From the NCBI RefSeq assembly GCF_010730955.1, contig NZ_AP022577.1, positions 2,356,001-2,420,000 of the forward strand: a DNA stretch of 64,000 bases, given 5' to 3'. This stretch comes from Mycolicibacterium aubagnense (GTDB taxonomy: Bacteria > Actinomycetota > Actinomycetes > Mycobacteriales > Mycobacteriaceae). Below are positions 1 to 8,456 of the stretch, piece after piece (position 1 is the stretch's first letter; each line of letters starts with the position of its first letter). The position numbers were made by a program, and so were the translations under genes. The notes under the pieces are model-generated. The model saw nothing but the letters and a program-made list of their open reading frames with translations, searched no databases and was not told the origin of the DNA.

Positions 1-93
1 CGCGACTTCACGAACGTCGATGCCGCGGAACCGAACCCGCATGGGCAGCGAGACGACGTGCAGCCGCTCGAGCAGTTCGGCTAAGGCAGGCAC
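1..93 (-). CDS. menC: o-succinylbenzoate synthase, N-terminal fragment (cut by window edge)
   Basis: This is the first 31 codons of MenC, which dehydrates SHCHC to o-succinylbenzoate in menaquinone synthesis. A GTG start at 93-91 opens a frame containing LHVVSLPMRVRFRGIDVREV, which I recognise as the conserved N terminus of mycobacterial MenC (M. tuberculosis Rv0553). The catalytic enolase-type barrel lies beyond the window edge. It is 14 bases downstream of the acyl-CoA ligase gene on the same strand, so the two are probably co-transcribed. The neighbouring amidohydrolase and fadD8 match the Rv0551-Rv0553 order. Recognition is from the motif only. Confidence 0.85.
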   Translation of the reverse strand, partial: MPALAELLERLHVVSLPMRVRFRGIDVREVA

Positions 94-107
94 CCCTCTA
101 TCGTGCC

Positions 108-1682
108 TCACACGGTGGCGCGGTCCCGGCCCTCCCAGTACGGCTTGCGAAGTTCCTTCTTGAGGATCTTGCCGGTGGGGTTGCGGGGCATGTCGTCGAC
201 GAAGTCGATGGTCTTCGGGCACTTGTAGGCGGCGAGGCGTTCGCGGGCGAAGGCAATGAGGTCGGCGTCCGACACTCCGTCTCCCGAACCCTCGAGCGTG
301 ACAACGGCTTTCACCGATTCACCCCACTTCTCGTCGGGCACACCGATGATCGCGACCTCGGACACCGCCGGGTGCTCGGCGAGCACCCGCTCCACCTCGA
401 TGGAGTAGATGTTCTCGCCACCCGAGATGATCATGTCCTTGAGCCGGTCCTCCACGAAGATGTAGCCGTCGGCGTCGACGCGGCCGATGTCCCCGGTGCG
501 GAACCACCCATCGGGCGTGATCGCCTCGGCGGTGGCGTCCGGCCGGTTCAGGTACTCCTTCATCAACGTCGGCGTGCGGAACCACAATTCGCCCTGCTCG
601 CCGGCGGGCGCATCGTCGAGGGTTTCCGGATTGACCACTCGGACCTCGGCTTCTGGAATCAGCACGCCCGCACTGACGAGCCGTTCCTCGTTGTCGGCGC
701 GGTGGTCCTCGGGCATCAGCCGGCTGACGACGCCACAGACCTCGGTCAGGCCGTACACCTGGATGAACTCGGTCTCGGGCCATGCCTGCAACGCCTGGCG
801 CAGCAACGGCAGCGGCATCGGCGAGGCCCCGTAGGCGTAGGTCTTCAAGGCGCTGAACAACTTCACCGCATCCGGGCCGGTCTCGAGCACCTTGGCCAGC
901 ACGGCCGGCACCAGGAAAGTCCGGTTGGCGCCGACCAGGATGCCGCCGGCCAGCGAGGCTCCGTCGGCGTCGCGTGTCAGGTAGCTCGGCACCCCATTGT
1001 GCAGCCCGTACTGCATGTACGACGAGCCACCGACATGGAACAGCGGCATCGCCACCAGGTTCTTGTCGTCCGGGCTGCTCTCCCAGCCGTCGAAAGCATT
1101 GATGGTGTGCGCGATCATGTTGGCCTGGGTGAGCGCGACGCCCTTGGGGCGGCCCGTCGTGCCCGAGGAGTACATGATGATGCACACGTCGTCGGGCTGG
1201 ACATCAGGCGAGCGATCCACCGCGGTCGCGCCGGCCAGCAGCGCCTCGTACTCGTCACCCTCGCCACCCTCGGGCGTCACGCTGACGATGTGCTCCACGT
1301 GAGTGAGCTTGTCGGCGATGTTGTCGACCGCCGGCCTCAGCTCGGCACCGACGACGAGAACCTTTGCGCCACAGTCGTTCAGCACGAAATCCAGCTCATC
1401 GGCGGCCAGCCGGAAGTTGATGATCGCGTTGGCGGCGCCCAGGGACGCCGCGGCCAGCGTCAGCTCGACGCAGGCCGGGTGGTTCTTGTCCAGGAACGCG
1501 ACCACGTCCCCGCGTTTGACGCCCCAGGCTGACAGCGCACCCGCCAGCCGGCGCACCCGGTCGTTCCACTGCGACCAGGTCCACGTCCTGTTCAGGTAGG
1601 TGATCGCTTCGTCGTCCGGCTTGGTCGCGGCCCAGTGGGCAACACGTTCATCGAGGAATCGGGGTGCCGACAGTTCAGTCAT
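108..1682 (-). CDS. FadD-type acyl-CoA ligase (ANL superfamily)
   Basis: A 524-residue adenylate-forming enzyme that should activate a carboxylic acid to the acyl-AMP and then the CoA thioester. The P-loop-like motif YSSGTTGRPKG starts at residue 171, YGLTE lies in the middle, GWFRTGD and DRLKDMIISGGENIYS mark the hinge, and the C-terminal catalytic lysine is in PTGKILKKELR. Length is normal for the family. It sits between the amidohydrolase upstream (29 bases) and menC downstream (14 bases), so it is the middle gene of a minus-strand operon. M. tuberculosis has, from memory, no ligase between Rv0552 and menC, so this looks like an insertion or paralogue. Substrate cannot be told from sequence. 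Confidence 0.9.
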   Translation of the reverse strand: MTELSAPRFLDERVAHWAATKPDDEAITYLNRTWTWSQWNDRVRRLAGALSAWGVKRGDVVAFLDKNHPACVELTLAAASLGAANAIINFRLAADELDFVLNDCGAKVLVVGAELRPAVDNIADKLTHVEHIVSVTPEGGEGDEYEALLAGATAVDRSPDVQPDDVCIIMYSSGTTGRPKGVALTQANMIAHTINAFDGWESSPDDKNLVAMPLFHVGGSSYMQYGLHNGVPSYLTRDADGASLAGGILVGANRTFLVPAVLAKVLETGPDAVKLFSALKTYAYGASPMPLPLLRQALQAWPETEFIQVYGLTEVCGVVSRLMPEDHRADNEERLVSAGVLIPEAEVRVVNPETLDDAPAGEQGELWFRTPTLMKEYLNRPDATAEAITPDGWFRTGDIGRVDADGYIFVEDRLKDMIISGGENIYSIEVERVLAEHPAVSEVAIIGVPDEKWGESVKAVVTLEGSGDGVSDADLIAFARERLAAYKCPKTIDFVDDMPRNPTGKILKKELRKPYWEGRDRATV

Positions 1683-1711
1683 GTCCTGAGCCTGCCACGT
1701 CTGCCGCGTGC

Positions 1712-3322
1712 TCAGTCGGCTTTGGCGTGAACCTGTTGTCCTGCCAGATAAGTCGCGAGCACCTCCAGGTCGGCGACGGCTTCTGGCGGCACCGAGCGCG
1801 GGTCGGCCGACAACACCACGAGGTCCGCGTACTTGCCGACTTCCAGCGAACCGACCGCGTCATCGGAGAACAGCTGCCAGGCCGCATCGATGGTCTGGGC
1901 CCGGATGGCCGCCTCGACGGTGAGCCGTTCCTGCGGCGCCAGCACGCGCCCGCTGGGGGCGATCCGGGTGGCCGCGACGCTGATGTTGCGCAGCGGCTCC
2001 TCGGGCGTCACCGGCGGGTCGTTGTGCAGCGAGATCCGCATACCGGTGGCCACGGCCGAGCCGGCCGGCATCCACACGTCGCCGTGCTCGGGGCCGAACA
2101 GCCCGTCGACGATGACGTCACCCCAGTAGTGGATCTGGTCGACGAAGACACTGCACGTGACGCCGAGATCGTGGGCGCGCTGCAGCTGCACCGGTGTGAT
2201 GGCACCGACGTGCTCGAGCCGCAGCCGGTGATCCTCCCGCGGCCAGCGCTTCAGCGCGTCCTCGTACACATCCAAGATGGTGTCGACGCCGTGGTCGCCG
2301 TGCACGTGACAGGCCATCTGCCAGCCCAGTGGGAAGAACGTGTTGACGATCTCGGCGAGCTGCTCGCGGGTGTAGTTGGCGTGCCCGCACGACCCCGGCA
2401 CCACGCCGATGGTGCGGGTGGCATCGGTATCGAGATACGGGAAGGTGAGGTCGATGTTGCCCACCCACGGCGACCCGTCGACCCAGATCTTGATGCCGAC
2501 CTGACGGACCAGGTCGTCACCGTTGTCCGGGGACGCGTCGGTGTGCAGCGCCGCGGTCGACATCTCGTAGGTGCGCAGCCGCACGGTGAGCTTGTCGCGC
2601 ATCTGCTCCAGCACCGGCCGGAACATCGGGTCGAACGCCATCTCCGAACAGGTCGTCAGGCCGGCCCGATTCAGCCGGGCGCATTCGGCGAGCAGCAGCG
2701 CCGGATAGTCGGTGGGCGTCATCACTCCTGTCACGAGCGGGAACACCGCACCGGTCTCCTCGGCGGTGCCGTCGAGCTCGCCGTCGGCGTCGCGGCCGTA
2801 CTTGGAGCCGTGCGGATCCGGGGTGTCACGGGTCAGCCCGGCGGCACGGGCGGCAGCCGAGTTGAAGTACGCCTTGTGCCCCGAGTTGTGCACGATGACC
2901 AGCGGGCCGTCGGGCGCCGCCGCGTCCAGCCAGGCTCGCGTCAGCTCTGGGAGCCCGTGCTGCAGCAGCGGATCCCAGCCGTTCAGGTAGGCGCCGTCAG
3001 CGCCGCGAGCGGCCACCTCGGCGTGGACCGCGGCCACGACGTCGTCAGCGTTAGGCATCGTGACGGGCCGGATGTCGACCATGCGGCCACCGAGCACCAC
3101 CGCCTCCATCAATGGGTGGCCGTGCGCCTCGACGAACCCGGGCAGCACGCAGCCGGCGACCTCCCGAACCTCGGTGTCAGCGCCGATCCACGGCTGTACC
3201 TCGTCGCGTGACCCGACAGCGACGATGCGTCCGGCGGTGACGGCGAGCGCCTCGGCGATGGGCCGCTGCGGGTCGACGGTCACGATGTTTCCGACGATGA
3301 CGAGATCGGCTGGGCTGGCCAT
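1712..3322 (-). CDS. Amidohydrolase family 3 (YtcJ-like) metal-dependent hydrolase
   Basis: A 536-residue amidohydrolase of the YtcJ/exoenzyme-regulatory type, the counterpart of M. tuberculosis Rv0552. It begins with a small beta-sandwich (residues 1-60) followed by the metal-binding PGFVEAHGHP motif with His67 and His69; further candidate metal or catalytic residues lie in HVHGDHGVDT and RLEHVGAI, and the C terminus returns to the sandwich (VGKYADLVVLSADP). The ATG at 3322 is well placed relative to the beta-sandwich start. It is divergent from fadD8 over a 96-base gap holding a palindromic operator, and leads the operon into the acyl-CoA ligase and menC. The natural substrate of this subfamily is unknown. 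Confidence 0.9.
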   Translation of the reverse strand: MASPADLVIVGNIVTVDPQRPIAEALAVTAGRIVAVGSRDEVQPWIGADTEVREVAGCVLPGFVEAHGHPLMEAVVLGGRMVDIRPVTMPNADDVVAAVHAEVAARGADGAYLNGWDPLLQHGLPELTRAWLDAAAPDGPLVIVHNSGHKAYFNSAAARAAGLTRDTPDPHGSKYGRDADGELDGTAEETGAVFPLVTGVMTPTDYPALLLAECARLNRAGLTTCSEMAFDPMFRPVLEQMRDKLTVRLRTYEMSTAALHTDASPDNGDDLVRQVGIKIWVDGSPWVGNIDLTFPYLDTDATRTIGVVPGSCGHANYTREQLAEIVNTFFPLGWQMACHVHGDHGVDTILDVYEDALKRWPREDHRLRLEHVGAITPVQLQRAHDLGVTCSVFVDQIHYWGDVIVDGLFGPEHGDVWMPAGSAVATGMRISLHNDPPVTPEEPLRNISVAATRIAPSGRVLAPQERLTVEAAIRAQTIDAAWQLFSDDAVGSLEVGKYADLVVLSADPRSVPPEAVADLEVLATYLAGQQVHAKAD

Positions 3323-3381
3323 GAGGTCGATGCTAGGGCGTGTCTATCGGACGGGTTTCGCAATGCGTCAATTTCACGGGC

Positions 3382-3412
3382 TTGACCTACGGACTAGAAC
3401 ACGTTCTAGTCT
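3382..3412 (+). promoter_or_regulatory. Promoter of fadD8 with KstR-like palindromic operator
   Basis: The palindrome ACTAGAACACGTTCTAGT at 3393-3410 has perfect 8-base arms around a 2-base centre and fits the published KstR consensus TnnAACnnGTTnnA. A -35-like TTGACC lies at 3382-3387 and a -10-like TAGTCT at 3407-3412, so the operator fills the spacer and overlaps the -10. Six bases then separate the -10 from the fadD8 ATG at 3419, implying a leaderless transcript. The divergent amidohydrolase operon starts at 3322 and could share the site. KstR is the TetR-family repressor of cholesterol catabolism; that this protein binds here is inferred. Confidence 0.75.
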
Positions 3413-3418
3413 TAGGTC

Positions 3419-5053
3419 ATGGCCCCTGACGTCTCTTCTTCGCGCGAGCGCTCATCAGCCGAGCTGCTGCGCCATCCCCTGCATTCCGGACACTTGACGG
3501 TCGGCGCCCTGAAGCGCAACAAAGACAAGCCGGTCCTGTTCCTCGGCGACACCACACTGACCGGCGGCCAGCTCGCCGACCGCATCAGCCAGTACATTCA
3601 GGCGTTCGAGGCGCTCGGCGCCGGCTCCGGCGCCAGCAGCGGCCTGTTGGCGCTGAACCGGCCCGAGGTGCTGATGATCATCGGCGCCAGCCAGACGCAG
3701 GGCTACCGCCGCACAGCACTACACCCTCTCGGCTCGCTCGACGATCACGCCTACGTCCTCTCCGACGCCGGCGTCACAACGCTGATCATCGATCCCACCC
3801 CGGCGTTCGTGGAGCGGGCCATCGGCCTGCTGGAGAAGGTGCCGTCGCTCAAGCAGATCCTGACGATCGGCCCGGTGCCGGACGAGCTGACGGGCTCGGC
3901 CATCGACCTGGCCGCCGAAGCCGCGAAGTTCGAACCGCAGCCACTGAAGGCCGCCGACCTGGCCCCTGATCACGTCGGCGGGCTCACCTACACCGGCGGC
4001 ACCACCGGCAAGCCCAAGGGCGTCATCGGCACGACGCAGTCCATCAGCACCATGACGACCATCCAGCTGGCCGAATGGGAGTGGCCGGAGCACCCGCGGT
4101 TCCTGATGTGCACTCCGCTGTCGCATGCCGGCGCGGCGTTCTTCGTGCCGACCATCGTCAAGGGCGGCGAGCTGATCGTGCTCAAGAAGTTCGACCCCGC
4201 GGAGGTGCTGCGGGTGATCGAAGAGCAGAAGATCACCGCGACCATGCTGGTGCCGTCGATGATCTACGCGCTCATGGACCACCCCGATTCGCATACGCGC
4301 GACCTGTCGTCGCTCGAGACCGTCTACTACGGCGCTTCCGCCATGAACCCGGTGCGTCTCGCCGAGGCCATCCGCCGGTTCGGCCCGATCTTCGCGCAGT
4401 ACTACGGCCAGTCCGAGGCCCCGATGGTCATCACCTACCTGGCCAAGGGCGAGCACGACGAGAAGCGGCTGACATCCTGCGGCCGGCCGACGCTGTTCGC
4501 GCGCACGGCCCTGCTGGATTCCGACGGAAATCCGGTGCCCCAGGGTGAGGTCGGCGAGATCTGCGTGTCCGGCCCACTGCTGTCGGGCGGCTACTGGAAC
4601 CTGCCGGAAGCCACTGCCGAGACGTTCAAGGATGGCTGGATGCACACCGGCGACCTGGCCCGCGAGGACGAGGACGGGTTCTGGTACATCGTCGACCGGA
4701 CCAAGGACATGATCGTCACCGGTGGCTTCAACGTCTTCCCGCGGGAAGTGGAAGACGTTGTGGCCGAACATCCTTCGATCGCCCAGGTATGCGTCGTCGG
4801 CACCCCCGACGAGAAGTGGGGCGAGGCGGTGACGGCCGTCGTCGTGCTGCGTCCGGACGCCGACCGGTCCGAGGAGGCCGTCGCCACGATGACCGCCGAG
4901 ATTCAGGCCGCGGTCAAGGAGCGCAAGGGCTCGGTCCAGTCGCCGAAGCAGGTCGTCGTCGTCGACGCCGTGCCGGTGACGGCGCTCGGCAAGCCGGACA
5001 AGAAGGCGGTCCGCGCGCAGTTCTGGGCTGGCTCGGAGCGCTCTGTCGGCTAG
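3419..5053 (+). CDS. fadD8: Fatty-acid-CoA ligase FadD8
   Basis: A 544-residue ANL-superfamily acyl-CoA ligase. YTGGTTGKPKG starts at residue 191, YGQSE is the A5 motif, WMHTGDLAREDEDGFW and DRTKDMIVTGGFNVFP form the hinge, and the C-terminal lysine is in TALGKPDKKAVR. Its position beside an Rv0552-type amidohydrolase and menC matches M. tuberculosis fadD8 (Rv0551c). A KstR-type palindrome sits directly upstream, which points to activation of a sterol-derived or lipid-derived acid; that is an inference. The gene ends at a clear hairpin terminator (5070-5103). The ATG is six bases after the -10 box. Confidence 0.88.
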   Translation: MAPDVSSSRERSSAELLRHPLHSGHLTVGALKRNKDKPVLFLGDTTLTGGQLADRISQYIQAFEALGAGSGASSGLLALNRPEVLMIIGASQTQGYRRTALHPLGSLDDHAYVLSDAGVTTLIIDPTPAFVERAIGLLEKVPSLKQILTIGPVPDELTGSAIDLAAEAAKFEPQPLKAADLAPDHVGGLTYTGGTTGKPKGVIGTTQSISTMTTIQLAEWEWPEHPRFLMCTPLSHAGAAFFVPTIVKGGELIVLKKFDPAEVLRVIEEQKITATMLVPSMIYALMDHPDSHTRDLSSLETVYYGASAMNPVRLAEAIRRFGPIFAQYYGQSEAPMVITYLAKGEHDEKRLTSCGRPTLFARTALLDSDGNPVPQGEVGEICVSGPLLSGGYWNLPEATAETFKDGWMHTGDLAREDEDGFWYIVDRTKDMIVTGGFNVFPREVEDVVAEHPSIAQVCVVGTPDEKWGEAVTAVVVLRPDADRSEEAVATMTAEIQAAVKERKGSVQSPKQVVVVDAVPVTALGKPDKKAVRAQFWAGSERSVG

Positions 5054-5069
5054 GTCGCAAGCAGTCGTG

Positions 5070-5103
5070 AAACCCCCAATTCCCTTGGAAATCGGGGGTT
5101 TTC
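5070..5103 (+). terminator. Rho-independent-like terminator after fadD8
   Basis: An inverted repeat AAACCCCC ... GGGGGTTT flanks an AT-rich centre, followed by TTTTCG. It lies 17 bases after the fadD8 stop. The convergent GntR gene ends at 5136, so it may stop transcription from both sides. Confidence 0.75.
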
Positions 5104-5135
5104 GCGTTTCCCGGTAAGTGGGAGGCACCCCAGGT

Positions 5136-5810
5136 TCAGGAAGTGGGCAACCCGGCGAGGAGGCGGTCGAAGAGCACGGCGGCCGCGGCGGCAGCCCCGT
5201 CGGCGTCGGCGGCGACGATGCGGTCGAGCAGCCGGTGATGGTCCTCGAACTCGGTCTCGACGGGCGTCTCGTTCATGACGGACACGCTCGCGGTGATGAC
5301 CTCGATGAGTCCCAGGTACAGATCGATCAGCATGGTGTTGCGGGACGCGCGCATGACGGCACAGTGGAATTCGGTGTCGGCGTGGACGAATTCGTCGTGA
5401 TGCGCGGCGCGCTGCTCGTTGTCGCGGCCGTCCAGCAGCCGCCGCAGCAGCGCGATGTCGTCATCGGTCCGCCTGGCCGCGGCCAGGCGGGCGCCCTCCA
5501 CTTCCAGCCCGCGGCGCACCTGCAGCACATCCCGCAGTTCGTCACTGCACAGCCGGCTCAACGCGCCTGAGACCTCGCTGGTGGCACGAACGTACGTGCC
5601 GTCGCCCTGCCGTACCTCGAACAGGCCGGCGTGCGCCAGTGCCCGGACGGCCTCCCGCACCGTGTTGCGGCCGACGCCGAGCGCCTCGACCAGATCGGTC
5701 TCATTCGGGATGCGATGGCCGACGGGCCATTCGCCGTCCGCGACCGAACCCCGGAGCTGCTCGATGACCTGTTCCACCAAGCCGGCACGGCGGGCTGTGT
5801 TCAGGGCCAC
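5136..5810 (-). CDS. GntR/FadR-family transcriptional regulator (FCD domain)
   Basis: A 224-residue regulator. Residues about 8-75 form the GntR winged helix, with the typical GEWPVGHRIPNETDLVEALG and GRNTVREAVRALAHAG segments followed by RQGDGTYV. The rest is an all-helical FCD ligand domain with acidic and histidine residues (HHDEF, DTEFH, DHHRLLD) that usually bind a metal and a carboxylate effector. The GTG at 5810 is preceded by AAAGGATGA as ribosome binding site. It is divergent from a CynX/NimT-type transporter 47 bases away, the common arrangement in which the regulator controls the transporter. The ligand is not known. Confidence 0.9.
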   Translation of the reverse strand: MALNTARRAGLVEQVIEQLRGSVADGEWPVGHRIPNETDLVEALGVGRNTVREAVRALAHAGLFEVRQGDGTYVRATSEVSGALSRLCSDELRDVLQVRRGLEVEGARLAAARRTDDDIALLRRLLDGRDNEQRAAHHDEFVHADTEFHCAVMRASRNTMLIDLYLGLIEVITASVSVMNETPVETEFEDHHRLLDRIVAADADGAAAAAAVLFDRLLAGLPTS

Positions 5811-5857
5811 GAAATCATCCTTTCAACCAATCATAGGATGTATGCCATCATAGCAGC
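5811..5857. promoter_or_regulatory. Divergent GntR/MFS control region
   Basis: This 47-base gap is AT-rich compared with its surroundings and carries two direct copies of ATCATAG (about 5832-5838 and 5848-5854) around GATGTATGCC. GntR-family regulators normally bind their own divergent promoters, so these repeats are the obvious candidate site. No perfect palindrome is present, so the exact operator is uncertain. Confidence 0.45.
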
Positions 5858-7126
5858 ATGAGTGCTGCCCTGAACGGTTCCGAACACGCCCGTTACGAGG
5901 ACGAATTGGCACTCGAGCTCGACGGCGCCATCGAAATCGCGGATGTCCCGGCGAGTCCGAGCACCCGCCTCGCGAGCGGTGTCCTGCTCGCCGCCGCGGT
6001 CGTCGTCACCGCCCTGAACCTGCGGCCGTCCGTCACGAGCGTCGCTCCCCTACTGGGTGAGATGCGCACCGCACTCGGGGTGTCGTCGGTCTGGGCCGGC
6101 ATCCTCACCACGCTGCCCGTACTGTGCTTCTCCGCCGCGGGCGCCACCGCGCCCCTGCTGGCCAAACGGCTCGGCCTCGGCCGGACCGTGACGCTCGCCC
6201 TGCTGGTGCTGGCCCTGGGCCTGGCGGTGCGGCCGTACGGCGACGGCGGCCTCATGCTGGGCGCCACGCTGCTCGCCTCGTCCGGCATCGCACTGGCGAA
6301 CGTGCTGATCCCGGTGGTGATCAAGAGTTCGTTCCCCGCCCACATCGGCCTGATGACGGGTATCTACACCAGCGCACTGCAAGCCGGCGGAGCATTCGGC
6401 GCCGCCGTCACCCCAGCGGTGGAACACAGCGTCGGCGGCTGGCGTCCGTCGCTCGCCATCTGGGCCGCGCTCGCGCTGGCGGCCCTGCTGTTATGGCTTC
6501 CGGCCGCGCGCCGGCATCGCACCGACTGGGCGACAACGGCGGCCCGCACCACCGCGCGTCGATCCCTGCTGCGCAACCCGCTCGCATGGACGGTGACGCT
6601 CTACATGGGCAGCCAGTCGTTCCTGGCCTACATCATGATGGGTTGGCTCCCACAGATTTTCATCGACAACGGCATGGACAAGACCACTGCCGGCGTGATG
6701 TCCGGGGTGATGTCGCTGATCGGCGTCCCGGTCGCGCTACTCATCTCGCCGCTGGCTGCCCGCAGCACTCACCAGAGCCTGTGGAACGTCGGCCTCGGTG
6801 TGCTGGGCCTGTCCGGCGCCATCGGTCTGCTCGTCGCGCCGAGTGCGGCACCGGTGCTGTGGAGCCTGCTGGCCGGTATCGGGATGAGCGCGTTCTCACT
6901 CGCGCTGACCGTCATCGCGCTGCGCGCCCGCAACACCGAGGACACCGCACAGCTCTCGGGCATGGCGCAGGGCTTCGGCTACCTGTTCGCGAGCACCGGG
7001 CCGTTCCTGTTCGGGCTGCTGCACGACGTCTCCGGCGGCTGGCACGTCCCGTTCGTGTTGTTCTTCAGCGTGTACGCGGTGCAGTTGACGGCCGGCTGGT
7101 TCGCCGGGCGCAACCGCTACGTCTAG
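5858..7126 (+). CDS. MFS transporter, CynX/NimT family
   Basis: A 422-residue major facilitator protein with about twelve hydrophobic segments beginning near residue 42. The LNLRPSVTSVAPLL motif in helix 1 and the general layout fit the CynX/NimT (cyanate, 2-nitroimidazole and related small anions) subgroup. A hydrophilic N-terminal tail of about 40 residues precedes the first helix. It is divergently arranged with a FadR-type GntR regulator and is not in an operon downstream, where the next gene is convergent. Substrate is unknown. Confidence 0.88.
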   Translation: MSAALNGSEHARYEDELALELDGAIEIADVPASPSTRLASGVLLAAAVVVTALNLRPSVTSVAPLLGEMRTALGVSSVWAGILTTLPVLCFSAAGATAPLLAKRLGLGRTVTLALLVLALGLAVRPYGDGGLMLGATLLASSGIALANVLIPVVIKSSFPAHIGLMTGIYTSALQAGGAFGAAVTPAVEHSVGGWRPSLAIWAALALAALLLWLPAARRHRTDWATTAARTTARRSLLRNPLAWTVTLYMGSQSFLAYIMMGWLPQIFIDNGMDKTTAGVMSGVMSLIGVPVALLISPLAARSTHQSLWNVGLGVLGLSGAIGLLVAPSAAPVLWSLLAGIGMSAFSLALTVIALRARNTEDTAQLSGMAQGFGYLFASTGPFLFGLLHDVSGGWHVPFVLFFSVYAVQLTAGWFAGRNRYV

Positions 7127-7138
7127 GTGACGGTCTGG

Positions 7139-7858
7139 CTAGTACGGCGGCGGGTAGCCGGGGTACGCGGCGGGCACGACGGGCACCGACTGGGCGCTCT
7201 TCCACCGGCACCACTGCTGCGTCGAGTTGAGCGCCGCCAGCACACCGGTGGCGAGGGCGAACACGATCGGCACGGCGGCGCTCATCACCGACATCCCCGC
7301 CATTTGCTGCATCCCCTCGTAGCCGCCGCCGAGTGCGGTGCCGAGCCGCTTGAGGATGGTGAGCGAGGCGAACAGGCCGACGACGTTGGACAACACCACG
7401 ACCGTGCAGCTGGCCATGACGATCCAACGGCCCGCTGCACGCCCGAGGATCAGCAGCACGCCACCGACCAGCAGCGCGACGGCCACGATCGTCTGCACGA
7501 CGGCCATGGCGGTGCTCAGGCCCATCAGGCCGGACCTCGTGTCCGACCCGCTCGAGAAGGAGTCGGAGAGCGTGCTCAACGTCGCGACCACATACCAGCT
7601 GGAGAATGCCTGGAACGCCGTCGACACAGCGCCGAGCAGACTCAGCACCGCGGCGATGATGGCCGTCACGCCGGAGGGGCCGGCCGGTCCGGGCGTGGGC
7701 ATGCCGTACCCCCCAGGCTGCGGGTACTGCGGCTGCGGATACTGCTGGGGGTACTGCGGGTAGGGCATGTTCGGCGGCACGCCGGGAGCGCCGTACGGGT
7801 TGGCCCCATACGGTTGACCCGGTCCGAACGGCCCGGGTGGCGGCCACTGATCAGACAT
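7139..7858 (-). CDS. Proline/glycine-rich membrane protein of unknown function
   Basis: A 239-residue protein. Residues 1-60 are rich in Pro, Gly, Tyr and Gln (PPPGPFGPGQPYG, repeated QYPQP), typical of cytoplasmic tails of actinobacterial envelope proteins. Four hydrophobic segments follow at roughly 65-90, 118-140, 147-172 and 190-212, and it ends in a second short proline-rich tail. A GAGGGTTTCG stretch precedes the ATG at 7858. It is convergent with the MFS gene, 12 bases away. I do not recognise a named family, and no function is proposed. Confidence 0.75.
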   Translation of the reverse strand: MSDQWPPPGPFGPGQPYGANPYGAPGVPPNMPYPQYPQQYPQPQYPQPGGYGMPTPGPAGPSGVTAIIAAVLSLLGAVSTAFQAFSSWYVVATLSTLSDSFSSGSDTRSGLMGLSTAMAVVQTIVAVALLVGGVLLILGRAAGRWIVMASCTVVVLSNVVGLFASLTILKRLGTALGGGYEGMQQMAGMSVMSAAVPIVFALATGVLAALNSTQQWCRWKSAQSVPVVPAAYPGYPPPY

Positions 7859-7928
7859 CGAAACCCTCCTTCAGCTGGGCGAACATAGCACGCCAGCGCA
7901 GTTGCAGGGGCTCGTCTAGCCTCGATCC

Positions 7929-8381
7929 ATGGGCCAGGACAGCGACGCGAACCTCAAGCCACCATGGTGGCTCAAGCCGATGAACAAAGTCATGATGGCC
8001 GTCATGCGGGTGGTTCCCATCAAGGGTCCCGTCGTGCTGACCGTGCCGGGCCGCTCGTCCGGTGAACCGCGGTCGACGCCCATCACTCCGTTCGAGGTCG
8101 ACGGCCGCCGCTACGTCGTGGGTGGTTTCCCGAACGCCGACTGGGTGCGCAACGCGCGCGCCGCGGCCACCGCCACCGTGACCCGGGGCCGGCAACGTGA
8201 AGAGGTCCGGCTGTCCGAGGTACCCGCCGAAGAGGCCCGCCCGCTGCTGCGGCAGTTCCCCATCCTGGTGCCGACGGGCGTCGGGTTCATGAAGAACGCG
8301 GGCCTGGTGACCGGCCCCAACCCCGACGAGTTCGAAGCGCTCGCCGGACGCTGCGCGGTGTTCCGGTTCGATCCGGTCTAG
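7929..8381 (+). CDS. Deazaflavin (F420)-dependent nitroreductase-family protein
   Basis: A 150-residue protein of the split beta-barrel Ddn/DUF385 family. The N-terminal KPPWWLKPMNKVMM segment, the GRSSGEPRSTPITPFEVDGRRYVV stretch (here quoted in part) and PNADWVRNARA are typical of the family, whose members bind coenzyme F420 and reduce quinones or other substrates. The ATG is six bases after TAGCCT (7917-7922), so the message is probably leaderless. It stands alone, divergent from the membrane protein and convergent with a lipoprotein gene. The individual substrate cannot be inferred. Confidence 0.85.
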   Translation: MGQDSDANLKPPWWLKPMNKVMMAVMRVVPIKGPVVLTVPGRSSGEPRSTPITPFEVDGRRYVVGGFPNADWVRNARAAATATVTRGRQREEVRLSEVPAEEARPLLRQFPILVPTGVGFMKNAGLVTGPNPDEFEALAGRCAVFRFDPV

Positions 8382-8393
8382 CACCGCGGCGAG

Positions 8394-8444
8394 CGTGGGG
8401 GCTTACGCCGAAATTCTGGCCGAATTTCCGCGCAAACCCCCGCG
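8394..8444. terminator. Imperfect hairpin between convergent genes
   Basis: GTGGGGG..CGC.GAAATTC pairs with GAATTTC.GCG..CCCCC.C around a 5-base loop, giving an interrupted stem of about 20 pairs. It lies between the F420-type gene and the convergent lipoprotein gene. There is no long T run, which is usual for mycobacterial terminators. Confidence 0.6.
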
Positions 8445-8456
8445 CGCGAGTGCCCG

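Noticed and set aside
372..1532. Long plus-strand reading frame opposite the acyl-CoA ligase gene
   Set aside because: It is the antisense of a clear ANL-superfamily gene with all motifs; the translation is low-information and rich in His, Arg and Gln, typical of shadow frames in high-GC DNA.
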